Source: Spirulina sp034932185 | GTDB lineage: Bacteria > Cyanobacteriota > Cyanobacteriia > Cyanobacteriales > Spirulinaceae | DNA: 64,000 nt | Direction: 5' to 3' | Assembly: GCF_034932185.1 (NCBI RefSeq) | Contig: NZ_JAYGHW010000002.1 | Span: forward strand, 1-64,000 | In this document: in pieces, positions 41,200-49,433 of the stretch | How the letters are laid out: each line of letters begins with the position of its first letter | Position numbering within the stretch: position 1 is the first letter of the stretch | Made by a program: the position numbers and the translations under genes | Notes under the pieces: model-generated | The model's database searches: none | What the model was told of the DNA's origin: nothing | The model's input: only the letters and a program-made list of their open reading frames with translations

Positions 41200-42156
41200 T
41201 TAGAAATTTAGTTTATATTCCATACCATTGATTGGAAATTGTCCTACAATTTGCCTAAACTTATCTCTAGATTTAGCATCAAGTCGAATGTAAAATTGTT
41301 GATTTTTGTTTTTTAAAATACTTCCACCTAAATCAAAACGAGAACCGAGAAGATCCATTAAAAATTCAACCTCTGTTAGGGAAAAGCTCATGGTATAAAA
41401 CATGATTCCATTGCTACAGCAACCATCATCATAAAACCATACAACCAAAGCAAATTCAGTTAAGTATTGAGCAATAAAACTTTCTGGCACAATCTTACGA
41501 TCCTGATACCATTGACCATATAAGTTTGTTAAAAAAGGATGAACTTTTGTCCTAATCCACCAATTCAAATAGCGTTTTCCTGTTTTTACATGAGGTTTAG
41601 CTAAACGTTCATTAAAAGAACAACAAAAGTATTGACTTAAAAATTCATATTTCCATTGCAAATATTGCTGATTAGCTCCGCCTTCATTATAACGGGCATT
41701 TAGTTTATTGCTTCTTTTCTCTAAATTTCCATCACCTAACAAACAACCTGCCAGAAATTCACAGAGTTTTGAATCTGGTTGTTTTCCCTGATAGCTAAGA
41801 TAACTTGATTGAGCAATAGAGCCTTTTCCTCTTGTTTCTTTGGATTGATTATTGATGGTTGGTGAATTTGGATAAAGCTTTTTATATTCGTTTAGTGTCA
41901 ACCCATGAATTTTTAAATGATGATAATTGAGGATTTGAAAGGATTGCTTGCAAATTTCACAAGTTACCATTTCAACACCTCGCTCCATCAATTCTTGAAT
42001 ATGTTTCTGTTGGCGTAATTGATCACATTTTTTCATAGCCCGCTTGTTATGGGTTGCTTGACACTCTAGACTCCCACAGGTTTTGTGATAAGCAGGGTGC
42101 AGGAAGCGGGGATCAACGATTTTGCCGCAAACCGCGCAATTGTAAGGGTTTCGCAT
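41200..42156 (-). CDS. LAGLIDADG homing endonuclease with zinc-finger N-terminus
   Basis: About 318 residues from the ATG at 42156 (MRNPYNCAVC); the frame runs up to 42228. The N-terminus holds CAVCGKIVDPRF...CGSLECQ, a probable zinc ribbon, and CEICKQSFQILNYHHLKIHG followed by LTLNEYKKLYP, a MucR/Ros-like zinc finger. The nuclease part has two LAGLIDADG-type helices, EFLAGCLLGDGNLEK (about 131-145) and TEFALVVWFYDDGC (about 228-241), so it is a single-chain, two-motif enzyme. It is not inside an intron or intein here. AT-rich with no HIP1 site. Divergent from the XRE-HNH gene. Confidence 0.8.
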   Translation of the reverse strand: MRNPYNCAVCGKIVDPRFLHPAYHKTCGSLECQATHNKRAMKKCDQLRQQKHIQELMERGVEMVTCEICKQSFQILNYHHLKIHGLTLNEYKKLYPNSPTINNQSKETRGKGSIAQSSYLSYQGKQPDSKLCEFLAGCLLGDGNLEKRSNKLNARYNEGGANQQYLQWKYEFLSQYFCCSFNERLAKPHVKTGKRYLNWWIRTKVHPFLTNLYGQWYQDRKIVPESFIAQYLTEFALVVWFYDDGCCSNGIMFYTMSFSLTEVEFLMDLLGSRFDLGGSILKNKNQQFYIRLDAKSRDKFRQIVGQFPINGMEYKLNF

Positions 42157-42181
42157 GACTAGCCAGGTTTTAACTTCAATT

Positions 42182-42209
42182 ATTTTGTTATCATATATGA
42201 TAACAAAAT
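42182..42209. promoter_or_regulatory. Perfect 28-bp palindrome, likely operator
   Basis: ATTTTGTTATCATA (42182-42195) is followed directly by its exact reverse complement (42196-42209). It lies between the divergent homing endonuclease and the XRE-HNH gene, 26 bp before the chosen start of the former. A related half-site (TGATAATAGAAA, compare TGATAACAAAA) covers the -10 of the XRE-HNH promoter (42257-42265). This fits autoregulation by the XRE domain. Confidence 0.65.
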
Positions 42210-42256
42210 CAAAAACTGAAGTCTTCACAAAAGTTCATTTTTATTTTTTCTGAATC

Positions 42257-42265
42257 TGTGATAAT
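42257..42265 (+). promoter_or_regulatory. Extended -10 promoter of the XRE-HNH gene; possibly leaderless mRNA
   Basis: TGTGATAAT (TG-n-GATAAT) ends 8 nt before the ATG at 42274, so transcription would start at or beside the start codon and the mRNA would have little or no leader. No Shine-Dalgarno sequence is seen. Confidence 0.5.
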
Positions 42266-42273
42266 AGAAAGTT

Positions 42274-43671
42274 ATGGGAAAAGCAGGACAAGCACTAAAG
42301 CAGGTTTTAGAGTTGTACAACATCCGCCAAAGTCAATTGGCAAAAATGTTGGGTGTTGAACGTCCAATTGTTTTTCGCTGGTTTCACGAAAGAATAGATC
42401 CAACAGCCGAAACAGTTGCTGCGATTGTTCAAGTTCTAAAGGAAATTAATCCATCAGCATCACAAAAGTTTGTTCAGGTTTATTTGGGCGATGTGGCAGG
42501 AATACAATTGAATATGAATAATTTACAATTACCTAACTCAGAAAAAGTTAATGTTGCTGCGTTATCTCAAATTTTTAGCAGCACAACAAATTCTTATAAA
42601 TATTTATTTTTCTTGTCATTATTAGATATTTTAAAACGAGAAAAATTTAAAACTTTCACGTCGATTACATTTGAAAACATTATTATTGAAATGTTGGCAA
42701 ATGCTTGGTATTCTCATAGTTATTCTAAATTGTCTTTTGGCATACAAGATCAAATTGCCGATAGACTCGATTCTTTACAATTAGAAATTACTGAACCGAT
42801 TTTAAAATTTACTGATCCAGATAAATCTAGCTTAAGACGATTGATTCAACAGAATAACCTTAAGCAAATCATCGCCCACTTCAAAAAAAATGTCCCTTTT
42901 CGGCTTATTCGACCTTTCTTAGTTGAAAAATTACGAGAATTTGATGTCAGTAATGAAGTAGTAGAAAAAACTCCAAGAATTGCTACTGAATACTTTGAAA
43001 TCTATAAGCCTCTCTATCGATTTAATGCAACAAATTTTAAAGATAGCAGCGAAATTTTATTACATCCGGATTGGATTAAATACTTACAAGAAAATTATGC
43101 AATTGTTCGCGGCTGGGCTTCTTGGGAATGGTTGAATTATATGCAAAAAAGAAACCCGAATATTCCTAATTTGGTTAATAAACTTTTCATGCCACAGAAG
43201 CGAGATTCTTTGGCGAAACCTATCAAATACTGGAAAGCTGTTTTAAAGCATCAAGACATTGACTGTATTTACTCCCAAACTAAATTAGATCTAGAATCCA
43301 TTTCGCTTGATCACTATTTGCCTTGGTCATTTGTTGCCCATGATCAACCGTGGAATTTGATTCCAACGACAAGATCTGTTAATTCTGCTAAATCTAACAA
43401 TCTACCTGCATCACAATATTTTGAAAAGTTTGTTAGGTTGCAACATATTGGTTTAACCGTTTCTGCCCAGCATTTTTCACGGTCTAAATGGCTAAAAGAA
43501 GTTGAATCTTTTATTACTGATCTCAGAATTGATGATCCTGACAATCTATTGGATTTTAATTTTTTATTGAAAAGCTATGAAAATACAGTTAAGCCTTTAA
43601 TAGCCTTAGCTGAAAATCAAGGATTTGTAGCAAACTGGCTTTATACTAGCAAAAACCAAATGATTGGCTAG
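42274..43671 (+). CDS. XRE-type regulator fused to an HNH nuclease
   Basis: A 465-residue protein. Residues ~5-60 form a helix-turn-helix of the Cro/CI type (YNIRQSQLAKMLGVERPIVF, RWFHERIDPTAETVAAIVQV). A long middle part (70-320) is helical and unassigned. Near 331-370 is an HNH-type nuclease core: CIYSQTKL, SLDHYLPWSF (the catalytic His), WNLIPTT and NSAKSNNLP. The combination suggests a DNA-binding nuclease that controls its own expression; in this setting it may restrict modified or unmodified DNA. AT-rich with no HIP1 site. Target unknown. Confidence 0.75.
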   Translation: MGKAGQALKQVLELYNIRQSQLAKMLGVERPIVFRWFHERIDPTAETVAAIVQVLKEINPSASQKFVQVYLGDVAGIQLNMNNLQLPNSEKVNVAALSQIFSSTTNSYKYLFFLSLLDILKREKFKTFTSITFENIIIEMLANAWYSHSYSKLSFGIQDQIADRLDSLQLEITEPILKFTDPDKSSLRRLIQQNNLKQIIAHFKKNVPFRLIRPFLVEKLREFDVSNEVVEKTPRIATEYFEIYKPLYRFNATNFKDSSEILLHPDWIKYLQENYAIVRGWASWEWLNYMQKRNPNIPNLVNKLFMPQKRDSLAKPIKYWKAVLKHQDIDCIYSQTKLDLESISLDHYLPWSFVAHDQPWNLIPTTRSVNSAKSNNLPASQYFEKFVRLQHIGLTVSAQHFSRSKWLKEVESFITDLRIDDPDNLLDFNFLLKSYENTVKPLIALAENQGFVANWLYTSKNQMIG

Positions 43672-43721
43672 GTAAGCGGGCTTTTGAAAATGTAAAGTAA
43701 GTCACCTTTTTTTAATTTGAG

Positions 43722-43750
43722 TTGACACCATTAAAGAGCATTTGTTAATA
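43722..43750 (+). promoter_or_regulatory. Promoter of the dndB fragment
   Basis: TTGACA (43722-43727), 17-nt spacer, TTAATA (43745-43750), about 85 nt before the start of the dndB fragment. Good fit to a housekeeping sigma promoter, so the truncated gene is probably still transcribed. Confidence 0.5.
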
Positions 43751-43835
43751 TGTTTTTAATGAAGTTGTGACAATATTTGATCTAAAAAGCATTTTCGATC
43801 TAAAGCCTTCTCCAAACAATCACTAAAGAGAAATC

Positions 43836-44378
43836 ATGTTTCAATATTTTCCTGTCTTACAAGCTTATATGGGTGACTGGGTTTATTATGTTACCGTTAT
43901 GAAGCTAGGGCAAATAGCTAGTCAGTGTCAATTAGTAGATGAAATTTGCTTTGATCAAGATTTGGATAGCATGATCCAAAAAGAAATTTCAGATCAAGTT
44001 CAACAAGAAATGGTTTCCTATCTCAAAAATAATCCACAAAGATTTTATGGTGCTTTGGTTGTGGCAGTACATGGAGGAGATCCGGAATTTTCACCTGTTC
44101 GCATCAATGAAGAATATGAGCTAATTGATGACTCAAGCGAAAAACATAGTTATGGATTTGGATTATTGCGTTTTGATGGTAGTGAAATATTTTATGTCCT
44201 TGATGGAAGGCATCGCTTAAGATCGATCCAAATGGCAGTTAAAGAAAAGCCAGAACTAAGAAATGAAGAAATTTCTGTAATTTTGTTAAAGCATGAATCT
44301 AGTCCTGCTGGTGTTCAAAGAACAACGCGACTATTTTCAACATTAACTCGTCATGCCAAATCAATCAGTAATGACTAG
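43836..44378 (+). pseudogene. dndB: dndB 5' fragment (DGQHR-family), truncated
   Basis: A frame of 180 codons with the start of a DndB/DGQHR-type protein. The diagnostic motif is present as VLDGRHRLRSIQ (about residue 128; DGQHR in most relatives), followed by RTTRLFSTLTRHAKSISND and a stop. In intact DndB (about 360-400 residues, from memory) this block continues for about 180 more residues, so the protein is cut inside a conserved segment. DndB is the transcriptional repressor/regulator of dnd phosphorothioation operons. The stop is followed within a few bases by cysteine desulfurase sequence. Confidence 0.75.
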
Positions 44379-44380
44379 AC

Positions 44381-45097
44381 CTAATTTGTGTCATGGCCGC
44401 CAATAACGAAGTAGGCACGATTTATCCCGTCGAAACCATTGCAGCGATCGCCCGCCACTACCAAATTCCTTACCTTTGTGATGCCACCCAAGCCACCGGC
44501 AAAATCCCCCTCAATATTCAAGATTGGGGCATCACCATGCTCGCCTTCTCCGCCCACAAAATCTATGGCCCCAAAGGCATCGGGGCATTAATCCTAGACA
44601 GAAGCCACCCCATCGATCCCCTGATCTATGGAGGCAATCAACAACAGGGACTCCGCCCCGGTACACTCAACGTTCCCGGTATTGTTGCCCTGGGAGCAGC
44701 TTGCCATTGGCGCAACAAAGAAATGGCAAAAGATGAAACTGTGATTCAATTGCAGCGCGATCGCCTCCAAACCCTGCTCCTAGACCTGATCCCCCGCCTG
44801 GTGATCAACGGCGACCCCCATCACCGCCTTGCGGGCAACCTCCATTTTTCCGTACCCGGCATTCCCAACAGCGCCATCACCGCCAGAGTAGGCGATCGCC
44901 TCGCCATCTCCACAGGTTCCGCCTGTACCTCCGGCGTAGAAATGCCCTCCCATGTTCTCCAAGCCATGCACCTCCCTCCCGAATACATCGAAGGCGCGAT
45001 CCGCATCGGGATCGGCAAATTTACCACAGATGCCGAAATTGAGACCGCCGCTCATTTACTTCAGGAAGAAATTGCCCAAATTCGCGCTCTCCTTTAA
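44381..45097 (+). pseudogene. Cysteine desulfurase 3' fragment (DndA/IscS-like)
   Basis: About 234 codons of a PLP-dependent cysteine desulfurase, lacking the first ~140-150 residues. Homology already starts before the first ATG (44393) with LICVMAANNEVGTI, so the gene is cut, not simply short. The Schiff-base lysine is in FSAHKIYGPKGIGA and the active-site cysteine in STGSACTSGVEM; the N-terminal PLP-contact region is gone. Dense HIP1 sites (44448, 44758, 44893) contrast with the AT-rich dndB fragment. It is either dndA of the same island or a host iscS-type gene broken at the island border. Confidence 0.8.
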
Positions 45098-45107
45098 TCC
45101 CAAAACA

Positions 45108-45155
45108 GGGGCGTTGGCGTAAGCCTGCCGGAGGCACAAAGATTTTTCGCCCCTA
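45108..45155. repeat. Copy 9 of dispersed repeat (long form)
   Basis: Reads aggggcgttggcgtaagcc, tgccggaggcacaaagattt and ttcgcccctacg, directly after the desulfurase stop and in the same orientation as copy 1. With copy 8 at 34603 it brackets the island. Confidence 0.75.
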
Positions 45156-45299
45156 CGTGAGTCGTGGGCGGAGCGTGACGGTGGGGCGAGGGCGATCGCC
45201 ACAGGAAGTCTGCACCAATTCTAACGGAGGCTTTAGGGTCGGTGACGTGGGAGGAGTTTTTGCAGGTGTAGGCAAAGTGATAAATTTTTAGTCAGTTTG

Positions 45300-45356
45300 A
45301 AACCGGGTTTTTGGGGGAATTTAGGGGGGAAATGGGGGATGGGGGCAACCCGGTTT
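45300..45356. repeat. Inverted repeat with AAACCGGGTT arms
   Basis: AAACCGGGTT (45300-45309) and AACCCGGTTT (45347-45356), perfect 10-bp arms around a purine-rich loop. Such AACCCGG palindromes are frequent in cyanobacterial spacers. It lies 12 bp from the end of the PIN remnant. The 45156-45299 stretch before it shows nothing recognisable except one HIP1 site. Confidence 0.6.
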
Positions 45357-45367
45357 GTGGAGTTGAT

Positions 45368-45673
45368 TTAGTTGATAGACCAGTTTTCGATAGAGAGTTC
45401 TTGGATGATGCCAAAATCGGACTGATTACAAGTTAGGAGGGTGGCATTTTGAACCAGAGCAATGGCAGCTATTTTTAAGTCCATATTTCCTAAACGAGGG
45501 TAGGTTTTCCGAAGGTGTTGATGTTCAATAGCAGCCGGATAATCGAAGGGTAAAATGGGAATATGGCAATAGTCTTTTGCTGTTGTTTGTAGTCCTTTAT
45601 AGGCGATGATCTGTTGTTCAATGGTTTTGGTTTGAGATAGAAAGCTGAGTCTGCCTCTAATTTGTTCTTCATA
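45368..45673 (-). pseudogene. PIN-domain (VapC-like) toxin cut by an IS630 insertion
   Basis: About 100 codons of a VapC-type ribonuclease: YEEQIRGRL, then the C-terminal core NMDLKIAAIALVQNATLLTC and NQSDFGIIQELSIENWSIN. The first ~35-40 residues, with the first catalytic Asp, are missing, and the frame is interrupted exactly at the left end of the IS630 element (TA target at 45672). The matching N-terminal part is not found beyond the right IS end, so a further deletion occurred. Confidence 0.75.
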
Positions 45674-46827
45674 TAGCAATCCTGCTTGACTCGTGAAAAT
45701 GTATCAGTATAATTACGGAAGATGTTGAACAAGTGATACCGAGGTGTGATGGTCATACTAGCTCCCCAGACTAAACCAGTGGAAACCATTGAGATTCAAG
45801 AACTCAAAGCCTTTATTCGCACAGAGCGAGATGCTCGTCAAGTGAAGAAAGCGCTAGCGGTCAAGCTGATATCAAAACTATGGCTATGAAGCAATCACGG
45901 CGATGCTGGATGTGTCCCTGGGTGCATTGAGCAAATGGAAACAAGCTTATGAACGGAACGGTTTAGCAGGATTTCGCCATCAGCACAAAGGGCGTAAGAG
46001 TTATTTAACACCGCAAGAAAGAGAAGCGGTGTTGGAGTGGTTACAGAGCAAAGCGCTCTGGGAACTAAGTGAATTAGAGTATCATCTTGCGAAGACCTAC
46101 GACGTAGCGTACGAGTCGAAGCAAAGTTACTATGACCTGCTGGAAGCAGCGGGTCTGAGTTGGAAAAAGACAAGCAAAGTGAACCCAAAAGCAGATGCGA
46201 AGGCGGTTGCGGAAAAAAAGTCGAACTCGAGCGGTTACTGGCAGACCACCGAGAGGAGATTGAAGCAGGAGAGTTGAGAGTACTATTTACCGATGAATGT
46301 CATCTAATGAGTGGGGACTTAGAAGGCTATGTGTGGGGTCGAAGGGGTGAGCGGGTGGAGATACCGATTGTGAACGAACGGGAAAGGCAAACCTATTACG
46401 GAGCATTAGATTTACAGAGCAAACAGGTACTGGTGCAAGCACAGGAAAAAGGAGATAGTGCGGGAACCATTGCCTATATGAAGTTTCTGCAAAAGCAATG
46501 GCCAGAAAAGCGATTACTAATTCTGTGGGATGGGGCGAGTTACCATCGCTCCAAAGAGGTACAAGCGTTTCTGGGCGAAGTCAATGCAGGCTTAGACGAG
46601 AACGAATGGAAGATCCATTGTGTCCGATTTGCGCCGAACGATCCGAGTCAAAATCCCATTGAAGATGTCTGGCTACAGGCTAAAAATTAGCTAAGGCGGA
46701 TGTCTGGTTTATGCCCGTGCTTTGCGGCACTCAAAGCAATATTTGAGCAGTTTTTCAGGCTAGATGTGTTTAATTTCGAGAAAATGAATGAATACGGGGT
46801 GTTTTCATAAATCAAATAGGACTGCTA
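45674..46827 (+). mobile_element. IS630-family insertion sequence, decayed
   Basis: About 1.15 kb between TA dinucleotides at 45672-45673 and 46828-46829. Terminal inverted repeats can be aligned: left TATAGCAATCCTGCTTGACT, and right (read inward) TATAGCAGTCCTATTTGATT, both continuing with TGAAAA-type text. IS630/Tc1 elements duplicate TA. Inside is a broken transposase gene. It has inserted into a VapC-type gene. Confidence 0.75.
45749..46809 (+). pseudogene. IS630 transposase, frameshifted
   Basis: Reading frames in order: 45749 start (APQTKPVETIEIQELKAF, HTH part), a +1 shift near 45868 (text resumes as YQNYGYEAITAMLDVSLGA), a -1 shift at the A7 run of gcggaaaaaaagtc (about 46207-46219; A-AAA-AAG type slippery site, probably the normal programmed frameshift), then VLFTDECHLMSGDLEGYVWG (first catalytic Asp), LLILWDGASYHRS (second Asp) and NDPSQNPIEDVWLQAKN (Glu). 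The C-terminus is broken again after 46690, resuming as FEQFFRLDVFNFEKMNEYG. The first and last breaks look inactivating. Confidence 0.8.
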
Positions 46828-46947
46828 TAATCGAGAGAGAACTCCTCAGTTTTGCGACTGAGATACCGAAAATCGTAATTAAGCCGCCAGTGTTTGACAA
46901 CGCCCTCCAGGGTAAGCTACCTTGCGATCGCTGTAGATCTGCCCATC

Positions 46948-47211
46948 ATGACACAAGCAACTCTTGTTCAACTCATTACTCAGCTTGAAACCCTTGAATT
47001 GGATGAGCTTCAAAAGCTAAGTCAAGCAATACCAGTTCGTCTTAACGCATTAGATGAACCCACTAGACTCACTCAGCTTTACAGTTCCTTAGTTGACTCA
47101 GGTCTAGTTTGCTATGTCAGGCAAGGCTCTCTGAAGCAACAACCTAGGTTATCTTTAGTTTCCGTACAAGGTAGTTCTCTATCTGAAACGATTCTTGAGG
47201 AGCGCCGCTAA
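46948..47211 (+). CDS. Antitoxin-like protein upstream of a PIN toxin
   Basis: An 87-residue protein from the ATG at 46948 (MTQATLVQLITQLETLEL); the frame extends to 46894. N-terminal helices (DELQKLSQAIPVRLNALDEP) and a longer C-terminal tail (YVRQGSLKQQPRLSLVSVQG). The TAA is followed at once by the ATG of the PIN gene (TAAATG), the typical antitoxin-toxin arrangement. Not assigned to a known antitoxin family; role inferred from position. Confidence 0.6.
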   Translation: MTQATLVQLITQLETLELDELQKLSQAIPVRLNALDEPTRLTQLYSSLVDSGLVCYVRQGSLKQQPRLSLVSVQGSSLSETILEERR

Positions 47212-47677
47212 ATGGCTATCTATTATCTGGATAGCAGTGCGTTGGTAAAACGCTATGTGAGCGAAACTGGCTCTACTTGGGTTTGCCGTCTTTTTGATCC
47301 CAGCCTAGATCATCAGTTTTTTTATAGCTGCTATTGCAGGTGTAGAAATTATTTCTGCAATTACCCGTAGAGCAAAAGGTGGGAGTATTAGTATATCTGA
47401 TTCTATAGCGATTTGTGATCAGCTTAAACAGGATTTTCAGACCGAATATCAGGTTATTGAAATTTCAGAGAAAATCATTAAAACAGCAATGAGCATGGCT
47501 AAGTTATATGCTTTGCGAGGCTATGATGCCGTTCAACTTGCTTCAGGGCGTGAATTGAATATTCTATGCTTAACAAACAATCTGCCTGTGGTCAATTTCG
47601 TTTCAGCCGACAACGATCTAAACCAATGTGCATTGAGCGAAGGATTAGTGATCGAGAATCCCAATAATTACCCCTAA
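47212..47677 (+). pseudogene. PIN-domain toxin with one-base frameshift
   Basis: Opens as MAIYYLDSSALVKRYVSETG, the canonical VapC/PIN start with the first Asp, and continues to FDPSLDHQFF. A run of seven T at 47317-47323 shifts the frame; with six T it reads on as IAAIAGVEIISAITRRAKGG, to AKLYALRGYDAVQLASGREL and a stop at 47677. All expected PIN acidic residues are present across the two frames. The break may be a real mutation, a phase-variable tract or a homopolymer sequencing error. Confidence 0.75.
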
Positions 47678-47720
47678 GCTCTACATCAGCATAACTTGAC
47701 TGTTAGATCGCCCCAAGGGT

Positions 47721-49313
47721 TTAGCCCCGGCGGAGGAATTTCGCTTGGAGGCGGGTTTGCAGCATTGTTAATTCTGGGAGTTTGAATTGCAGGGCTAACC
47801 CGGTGAAGATTCCCAAAGCAACCACAGAACCGAGGGTTAATTGCATTAAGACGACCCATAATTGATCGGGATCAAACCAGCGATCGCACAACCAATTCAC
47901 CCCCCAACTTCCAGCAGTAGCCGCCACCGTACAGCCAATTAAGCCCAATAAAATCAAGCCCCATTCCCCCAAGGGTAAACCCCGGAGGCGGCGATGGAGG
48001 ATGGCGATAAAAATCACCATTGAGGTGATATTCACCCCCACTGTGGCCATCACCAAACCGGGGGTTTGGAAAGGGCCGACAAGGAGATAATCTAAAACGC
48101 CATTGAGCAAAATATTAAACACACTGACCCGAAAGGGTGTTTCCCCATCCCCCAAAGCATAGAACACCCGCACCAATACATCCCGCCCCAAATAGAAAAA
48201 CATCCCAAACCCGTAGGCCATCAACACCGGCACAACTAACCGGGATGCCTCCGCATCAAAGGCAAACCGTTCATAGATAATCCGCACAATCGGCCCCCCT
48301 TGGGCGATGAAGATCGCCGTTAGGGGCAACATGGTGAGGGCGGTTAGTAGCAACCCTTGACGGATGCGAACTTTGAGATCATCCCACTGCTCCGGAGCCG
48401 TGAGGCGGGAAAACACCGGCAACATCGGCACGAGGATCATGTTGGAGAGAATGCCCACAGGGGTGAGAACAATGAAATTGGCGTAACGCATCGCCGCCGC
48501 TGCCCCAGCAATGGCCGAAGCGAAATAGAGGTCGGTGTAAACATTAATGTGGAGCATCCCCGATGAAAGGGTAGCCGGGGCCATCACTTTGAGGACATCG
48601 GCTACACCGGGAATGCGCCAATCAAACCGGAGGCGCAGCGTTCCCAATTGCGATCGCCACTGGGCCACCAACTGCGCCAACCATTGCAGCACTCCCCCGG
48701 AAAGTGTTCCCCCCGCCAACACCAACCCCCCCAACCGCGCATATTCCGGCGCATTCACCGCATCCCCCAACCACCAGAGCAAAAACCCCACCCCCCCGAT
48801 GAGGGTAATACTGGAAAACAGGGGGCTAACGCTGGGCAACCAATATTGATCGGCGGCGTTGAGTGTGCCAAAACCAATGCCGATTAATCCGGCAAGAATG
48901 GCTAAGGGAGCCATGATCCGCAGTTGCAGCACCGCCATGGCGCGGGTCGTATCATCTAAACCGGGGGCGAGGAGGTCGATACAGGGGCCGGCGGCCAGGA
49001 TGAGGGCAACAGTGACGAGCAGGAGAATCCCCGTTACGAAGGTGGTCACGGTTTCGACAATGGGAGCGGCTTCCGATTTGTCCCGTTTTGCCAAGGCGCT
49101 CACTAAGGCACTGTGGAAGGGGCCATTAATTCCCCCCAAGAGGATCAGCAGAAAGCCGGGGATCACGTAGGCGTAGGCGTAGGCATTGACCACCGGCCCC
49201 ACCCCAAAGGCGGCGGCGATCGCCTGCTCCCGCACCAAGCCAAACACTTTACTAATCAGCGTGGCCATGGCCACAATACCGGCAATGCCTGCGAGGGAAC
49301 GTTTAGGAGCCAT
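47721..49313 (-). CDS. murJ: Lipid II flippase MurJ
   Basis: A 530-residue protein with about 14 transmembrane helices (MOP exporter superfamily), flipping lipid II across the inner membrane for peptidoglycan synthesis. The N-terminus has GIVAMATLISKVFGLVREQA and AYAYVIPGFLLILLGGINGP; IIYERFAFDAEASRLVVP and FYALGDGETPFRVSVFNI are further family landmarks. Length is typical. Its last ~60 codons plus about 20 bp of downstream DNA are duplicated at 4058-4262 in inverted orientation. Confidence 0.92.
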   Translation of the reverse strand: MAPKRSLAGIAGIVAMATLISKVFGLVREQAIAAAFGVGPVVNAYAYAYVIPGFLLILLGGINGPFHSALVSALAKRDKSEAAPIVETVTTFVTGILLLVTVALILAAGPCIDLLAPGLDDTTRAMAVLQLRIMAPLAILAGLIGIGFGTLNAADQYWLPSVSPLFSSITLIGGVGFLLWWLGDAVNAPEYARLGGLVLAGGTLSGGVLQWLAQLVAQWRSQLGTLRLRFDWRIPGVADVLKVMAPATLSSGMLHINVYTDLYFASAIAGAAAAMRYANFIVLTPVGILSNMILVPMLPVFSRLTAPEQWDDLKVRIRQGLLLTALTMLPLTAIFIAQGGPIVRIIYERFAFDAEASRLVVPVLMAYGFGMFFYLGRDVLVRVFYALGDGETPFRVSVFNILLNGVLDYLLVGPFQTPGLVMATVGVNITSMVIFIAILHRRLRGLPLGEWGLILLGLIGCTVAATAGSWGVNWLCDRWFDPDQLWVVLMQLTLGSVVALGIFTGLALQFKLPELTMLQTRLQAKFLRRG

Positions 49314-49433
49314 GAAGGATGCTCAAATTCAAGGGTGATGGATGTCAGTTTGCATCGTCAGTCGTGACCACAATCCAGCCACGCCCCCCAATGCTGCTGT
49401 CCTGAATCAATGTACTGCAATTTGCAGCCCATC

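Noticed and set aside
45895..46188. 97-codon minus frame across the IS630 transposase
   Set aside because: Antisense to the transposase and without family features.
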